A DNA stretch of 64,000 nt from contig NZ_RJWG01000002.1 of NCBI RefSeq assembly GCF_004011155.1, positions 62,001 to 126,000 on the forward strand, read 5' to 3'. Position 1 is the first letter of the stretch, and every line of letters begins with the position of its first letter. The stretch is from Clostridium prolinivorans. GTDB lineage: Bacteria; Bacillota; Clostridia; Clostridiales; Clostridiaceae. Under the pieces are notes generated by a model, which worked only from the letters and a program-made list of their open reading frames with translations, was not told the DNA's origin and did not search any database. Below are positions 60,009-64,000 of this stretch, one piece after another. The position numbers and the translations under genes are program-made.

Positions 60009-60804
60009 AAGTTTAGAGCATAAACAATATTTAAAAAAAGTTAAACGCAAGAATACTATCATAACAATTGTTAGATTAGGCATACTTATTGCATTTTTTT
60101 CAATTTGGGAAATAGCTGCATCATTTAAATGGATTGATCCTTTTTTAACAAGCTCACCTTCACGCATGATTAAAAGTTTAATTACAGTATATAATGAAGG
60201 AACTTTGTTTAGGCATATATTTATAACATGTATAGAAACTGTAATTGGTTTTTTGCTTAGTACTATTATAGGTACACTTATTGCAATACTTTTATGGTGG
60301 TCTGATTTTGCAAACAGGGTATTGGATCCATATATAGTTGTTTTAAATGCTTTACCAAAAATAGCTCTAGCTCCTATTATCATATTTTGGATGGGTAATG
60401 GAATGAAAGCCATAGTTCTTGTTACAGTACTAATATCTATAGTGTCTACAATAATAAGTATATTAAATGGATTTAAAGAAGTTGATGAAGATAAAATTAA
60501 ACTTATGATAACTCTTGGGGCATCAAAATTTCAGATTTTAATTCATCTTATAATACCTGCTTCTGTTCCTACTCTTATATCTTCACTAAAAATAAATGTC
60601 GGCTTATCTTGGGTTGGTGTAATTATGGGAGAATTTTTAGTATCTAAAGAAGGTTTAGGATTTTTAATAGTTTTTGGAGGTCAAGTAGCTCAGCTTGATA
60701 CAGTAATGATGAGTATTATTATACTTTCAATTTTGGCTTATTTTATGTATCAAATTGTTGCTATTATAGAAAAAAAATTTAGCAGAGGATATACTTTAAA
60801 ATAA
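59998..60804 (+). CDS. ABC transporter permease, NitT/TauT (SsuC-like) family
   Basis: 268 residues with about six membrane helices. First helix about 23-40 (GILIAFFSIWEIAASF), then the TSSPSRMIKSL loop typical of the family, and the EAA loop LMITLGASKFQILIHLIIPAS (about 164-184). Translationally coupled to the ATPase gene (overlap). The substrate is not readable from sequence. Confidence 0.9.
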   Translation: MINESLEHKQYLKKVKRKNTIITIVRLGILIAFFSIWEIAASFKWIDPFLTSSPSRMIKSLITVYNEGTLFRHIFITCIETVIGFLLSTIIGTLIAILLWWSDFANRVLDPYIVVLNALPKIALAPIIIFWMGNGMKAIVLVTVLISIVSTIISILNGFKEVDEDKIKLMITLGASKFQILIHLIIPASVPTLISSLKINVGLSWVGVIMGEFLVSKEGLGFLIVFGGQVAQLDTVMMSIIILSILAYFMYQIVAIIEKKFSRGYTLK

Positions 60805-60809
60805 ATTTG

Positions 60810-60945
60810 ATAATATTATTAATCCACAATAAGCTTTAAATTAATTTCCACTATAAAATTTATAGTGTTTCTAGACTTATATTATCTATATAATAGTCAA
60901 TATTTAAATAAAGAGACTTTTTGTGAGATAATTATAATGTTATAT
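60810..60945 (+). repeat. Dispersed intergenic palindromic repeat, copy D
   Basis: Left end ATATTATTAATCCACAATAAGC, centre CCACTATAAAATTTATAGTG, right end AGTCAATATTTAAATAAAG then TTTTTGTGAGATAATTATAAT. Directly after the permease gene. Confidence 0.82.
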
Positions 60946-61002
60946 TAAAAAATAAATAAAATATATGTAATGAACTTAAGTAAATTATATAAGTTCATTG
61001 CA

Positions 61003-61076
61003 AAAAATAGCCGCAAATTAAGTGTTTTTTATTTTAAATTTTATTAAATTAAACCACTTAATTTGCGGCTATTTTT
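61003..61076 (+). terminator. Terminator hairpin after the ABC pair
   Basis: A perfect 22-bp stem, 61003-61024 with 61055-61076 (core ATAGCCGCAAATTAAGTG), long A/T-rich loop and terminal T-run. A smaller hairpin TGAACTTA / TAAGTTCA (60971-60978, 60990-60997) precedes it. Confidence 0.75.
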
Positions 61077-61195
61077 AAATTAGAGTTCTTATTAAGTATT
61101 ATAAGCTTTATATAGAGTATTAAAAATTTTTAAATAATTTAATTATTATGTATATATCTTGTAAAATATGGATAAGATTTAAATGGAATATTTTT

Positions 61196-61255
61196 CATAA
61201 ATATAATATATATATCATAAATATAATATATATATCATAAATATAAAATATATAT
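61196..61255 (+). repeat. Three tandem 20-bp AT-rich units upstream of the TPR gene
   Basis: Units start at 61196, 61216 and 61236 with CATAAATATAATATATATAT; the third has one T-to-A change. They end 38 bases before the TPR start codon. Period is close to two helical turns. Confidence 0.8.
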
Positions 61256-61293
61256 TTAATTTACATATAAACATAGGAGGAATAGAGGAATAT

Positions 61294-61650
61294 ATGAACT
61301 ATTTTCAAAAAGCAAATGAATTATATAATATTAAAGATTATAAAAAAGCTATAGAAATGTATGAGCAAGCTGTAATTTATAAAGATAATGAAGCTGCCTC
61401 TCTTTATAACGCAGCAGTGTGTTTTATAAAACTTAAAGAATATAAAAAAGCAATTCCGCTTTTAAAATCTGCTATAATGAAAAAGAGAGAAAGCAAATAT
61501 TTCTTTAATTTGGGTTATTGTTATATTATGCTTAATAATCCTCAAAAGGCATTAATATATTTTAACACAGCTTGGTCTCTTGATAATAATGATGATGATT
61601 GTGAAAAAGCAATTAACTCAATACTAAAAAGTTATGTTAAAAAGCCGTAG
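61294..61650 (+). CDS. Small TPR protein
   Basis: 118 residues forming about three tetratricopeptide repeats (ANELYNIKDYKKAIEMYEQA, AAVCFIKLKEYKKAIPLLKS, GYCYIMLNNPQKALIYFNTA). No signal or membrane segment, so it is a soluble protein-binding scaffold with unknown partner. Start ATG after GGAGG with an eleven-base spacer. The tandem 20-bp repeats lie in its promoter region, and its stop codon lies inside the terminator palindrome. Confidence 0.85.
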   Translation: MNYFQKANELYNIKDYKKAIEMYEQAVIYKDNEAASLYNAAVCFIKLKEYKKAIPLLKSAIMKKRESKYFFNLGYCYIMLNNPQKALIYFNTAWSLDNNDDDCEKAINSILKSYVKKP

Positions 61651-61669
61651 ATTTAAATCTACGGCTTTT
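61640..61669. terminator. 30-bp perfect palindrome terminator
   Basis: AAAAGCCGTAGATTT followed directly by its reverse complement. Bidirectional between the TPR gene and the transglutaminase-like gene; includes the TPR stop codon. Confidence 0.9.
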
Positions 61670-61670
61670 A

Positions 61671-62864
61671 TTACCATTCACCAGCAACTCTTTCATTTCT
61701 ATGATCAATATTAAATCTTTTGCTATCAAAATAATTTCCACCTTTATAGAAAGTAGTGTCTACATTAATCCATTTGTTTTCTTCTTTTATGTAAACTTGG
61801 TTCCAAGCATGACTTACCCAGCTTATACCATTAAATCCATCTCCAGTTATAATTCTAACCTTTAATCCGTTTGCCCTCGCCATAGCTACATAAAGGCAAG
61901 CATAATCAAAACAAATTCCTTTTTTAGTTTCAAAAGCAGGTATAGCTCCAGATTTCATACTAAAATCATTATTTAATACACTGTTTGCTTTATCATAATC
62001 GTAATCTATGTTTTTACCAATCCATTCATATAATATTTTTGCTTTTTCTCTATCACTTGCTGCATCCTTTGTCAAATTTTTAGCAAAGGATCTTATGTTT
62101 TCATTAGATTTAATACCTTCGTCTAATGTAATACCATTATAATAAATTATAACTTTTTTATCAGATGTATTTGATGGATATATAGTTGTGTCTTTAGAAT
62201 ATTCATTTTTGTCTTCTGTTTCTTTTACTACAATTTTAAATGAATTATCTAAAATATCAGGCAGTTTTTTAGCAAGTTTAGAATTTGATATAGGTACTAC
62301 TATTTCTTTGCATAAAGCACTATATATTTTTGATTCTTCTAAATAAACATTATACTTACTTAATACATTGAACATAGAAGCAAAATTTAAAATAAAAGTA
62401 ATAATAAGAGTATAGCTTATAGCTTTTGGTATTTGACTTATACCCCCAGTAATTCTTTTTGATATATTACTTTTATTTTGAATAAATTTCTCTAATGCAT
62501 CTAAAACAGGATAAAAAATAATATAATTTAATATTTCTAAAATAATACCTAATAATTTATAAAATATAAATATCATTAAAGGTATTATGACAACATAAAA
62601 TATTATCATTTTATTATCAATATACATTTTTACATTTATAGGTATTATTTCATATATTTTTTTGTAAATTCCCTTATCATGCTCAATAAATATTTTTTTT
62701 GAAATATTTATACCTAAAAATAAAGAAATTATAAAAGATATATTACTTTCTACTTCTTTAATATCTGCTTTTAAATTTTTAGATGAAAATTTTAAAAAAA
62801 AGCCTTTTAATATAGGATATATAAAAACTACAATCAAAATAAAACTTATGGGATTTATATTCAT
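61671..62864 (-). CDS. Membrane protein with C-terminal transglutaminase-like domain
   Basis: About 397 residues from the Met at 62864 (GAGGTG six bases upstream; an earlier ATG is close to the Shine-Dalgarno). N-terminal half has about four membrane helices (near 8-22, 45-58, 90-120, 148-170) in a CvpA-like arrangement. The C-terminal half (about 265-397) is a transglutaminase-like fold: KKGICFDYACLYVAMAR with the catalytic Cys, SHAWNQVYI with the His and WINVDTTF with the Asp. Probably acts at the outer face on wall proteins or peptides, as a protease or crosslinker; substrate unknown. Confidence 0.82.
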   Translation of the reverse strand: MNINPISFILIVVFIYPILKGFFLKFSSKNLKADIKEVESNISFIISLFLGINISKKIFIEHDKGIYKKIYEIIPINVKMYIDNKMIIFYVVIIPLMIFIFYKLLGIILEILNYIIFYPVLDALEKFIQNKSNISKRITGGISQIPKAISYTLIITFILNFASMFNVLSKYNVYLEESKIYSALCKEIVVPISNSKLAKKLPDILDNSFKIVVKETEDKNEYSKDTTIYPSNTSDKKVIIYYNGITLDEGIKSNENIRSFAKNLTKDAASDREKAKILYEWIGKNIDYDYDKANSVLNNDFSMKSGAIPAFETKKGICFDYACLYVAMARANGLKVRIITGDGFNGISWVSHAWNQVYIKEENKWINVDTTFYKGGNYFDSKRFNIDHRNERVAGEW

Positions 62865-62890
62865 AAGCATCACCTCTTTGCTGCCATATT

Positions 62891-64000
62891 TTAAGATAAA
62901 TATTTTGTAAGTTTTTCAAAATCTGAAACTTCAAAATTTCCTTCTTCTAACTTCCAATATTGAACATCACAGCTTATATTGTTTATTATTTCTAACAATT
63001 CTTTATGACAAGTTAAAATAAATATTTGATGTTCTTTAACTAATTCATTTAATATATTTAAAGTATTTTTAGTATGAATACTATCAAAATTTACAAAAGC
63101 ATCATCTAATATAATTGGGAATTTAGGATTTATCTCTTTTATCCTATTAATTCTTACAGATAAAAATAACTGTTCTGCTGTACCCGTGCTTAATACATCT
63201 ACGGATTTATAAATTTGTTTGTTTTTATTTTCTACTTTAAAATCTGATTGTAGAATATTGTCTGAAGGTAGCACAGACTTAATTTCTCCACCTGTTATTT
63301 TATCTAAAATATTACTTGCTCCTACTAAAATAGAATCCTTAGCTCTTTCTATAAAATTTTTCTGAACTTTTTCTAAAATATATTCTGCAGCAGCATAATA
63401 AGAATATTTTAAAGCTAAATTTTCCATAAAGCCTCTAGCTTCATCTATTTGTTTTTGGGATTTTTGAAGTTTTTCTGATGTCTTAAGATTATCAATATCT
63501 ATTTTTATCTTCTGTTTTGTTTCTTTTATATTTTCTAAATTTAAAAAAAGATTTTTTAATTTAACTTTAGAAGTATCATATTCTCTTTCTATTTGGTCTT
63601 TAGAAGTATAGTTTAAAAATATATGGTCAATGTTAAAATTATTATCATTATAAATTTCAGAATAAATTTCAGAATAAGCCTTTTTTATCCTATCACCTTT
63701 CATAATTTCTTTAAGTTGTTTTTCTATTAATTCTTTGTTAAATTTTAAACTAATATATTTGTTATATATTCTAACTTTGTTAATTTTTTCTTCAATAATA
63801 TCCAATATATCTTCAGTATTTTCTTCTATCAAAAAAACTTTTTTGATTTTATCCTTCATTATTTGATTTTTAATATTAATATCTTCAAAGTTTTGTGCTT
63901 TATTTAAATGCATTACTGCAGTATCCATTGCATTAAATATTTCATCTTTATAGTTTAATATATTATCATTTTCGTATAAATCATTATGTACATATAAGCT
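62891..64000 (-). CDS. YhaN-like AAA/SMC-type ATPase, 5' end outside window
   Basis: The frame is open to the window edge, so the Met at 63928 is internal and this is the C-terminal part. A long Lys/Glu coiled coil is followed by the ABC-ATPase C-lobe: signature-like LSTGTAEQLFLSVRINRIKE, Walker B FPIILDDAFVNFD, D-loop and the HKELLE switch after FILTCH. The pattern matches YhaN/Rad50-like proteins that work with an SbcD-like nuclease in DNA repair. The partner nuclease gene would lie beyond the right edge. Confidence 0.82.
   Translation of the reverse strand, partial: SLYVHNDLYENDNILNYKDEIFNAMDTAVMHLNKAQNFEDINIKNQIMKDKIKKVFLIEENTEDILDIIEEKINKVRIYNKYISLKFNKELIEKQLKEIMKGDRIKKAYSEIYSEIYNDNNFNIDHIFLNYTSKDQIEREYDTSKVKLKNLFLNLENIKETKQKIKIDIDNLKTSEKLQKSQKQIDEARGFMENLALKYSYYAAAEYILEKVQKNFIERAKDSILVGASNILDKITGGEIKSVLPSDNILQSDFKVENKNKQIYKSVDVLSTGTAEQLFLSVRINRIKEINPKFPIILDDAFVNFDSIHTKNTLNILNELVKEHQIFILTCHKELLEIINNISCDVQYWKLEEGNFEVSDFEKLTKYLS

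Overview
The window is strongly AT-rich and codes mostly on the minus strand. It carries endospore genes (YtxC, an alpha/beta-type small acid-soluble spore protein), T-box-controlled tRNA synthetases, an AUU-initiated infC and an acetylase-type diaminopimelate route. Together these point to a chromosomal segment of a spore-forming Clostridium sensu stricto or a close relative. This placement is inferred from gene content; no database was searched.

Layout. 1-9650 is an accessory cell-surface region: the 3' end of a helical-repeat protein, three nucleotide-sugar genes (a 4,6-dehydratase/epimerase, an RmlD-like reductase, a WecB-like 2-epimerase), a two-domain glycosyltransferase, a DNRLRE protein, a small beta-rich protein sharing its C-terminal module, a DUF3343 protein behind tandem dyads, a beta-rich/coiled-coil gene broken by one stop codon, and a cysteine-rich protein. 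9791-20757 is housekeeping: a NifS-like enzyme, zapA, pheST under a Phe T-box, an RNA methyltransferase, trkA, a frameshifted trkH, and infC-rpmI-rplT behind a leader. 20796-26150 holds ytxC, a DUF6873 gene, five tRNAs (Val-Asp-Phe-Gly-Cys) behind a perfect consensus promoter, hslO, a methyltransferase and a SASP gene. 26531-32210 is an oppABCDF operon. 32939-37871 gathers the lysine/diaminopimelate genes asd, dapA, dapB, patA-like and dapH. 37919-46165 holds a tandem-OB SSB-like protein, an unknown gene, a polysaccharide deacetylase, a DUF4364 regulator, a YVTN propeller, folC, and valS under a Val T-box. 46343-51830 is a lipoprotein of a NitT/TauT-type transporter and a 1447-residue acyl-CoA dehydratase activase fusion. 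52027-58860 is the full F-type ATP synthase operon atpIBEFHAGDC. 59241-64000 holds a NitT/TauT-type ATPase-permease pair, a TPR protein, a membrane transglutaminase-like protein and the C-terminal part of a YhaN-like ATPase.

The most notable non-coding signal is a family of about 130-bp intergenic repeats, each an imperfect palindrome from end to end. There are six recognisable copies in both orientations, three of them flanking or near the trk genes. Other signals are operator-like direct repeats before the DUF3343 gene, oppA and the DUF4364 gene, a perfect 26-bp palindrome before the dehydratase activase, and hairpins inside the atp operon. Three genes depart from intact reading: the 7448-8821 gene (in-frame TAA), trkH (a one-base frameshift), and infC (AUU start, which is normal for this gene).
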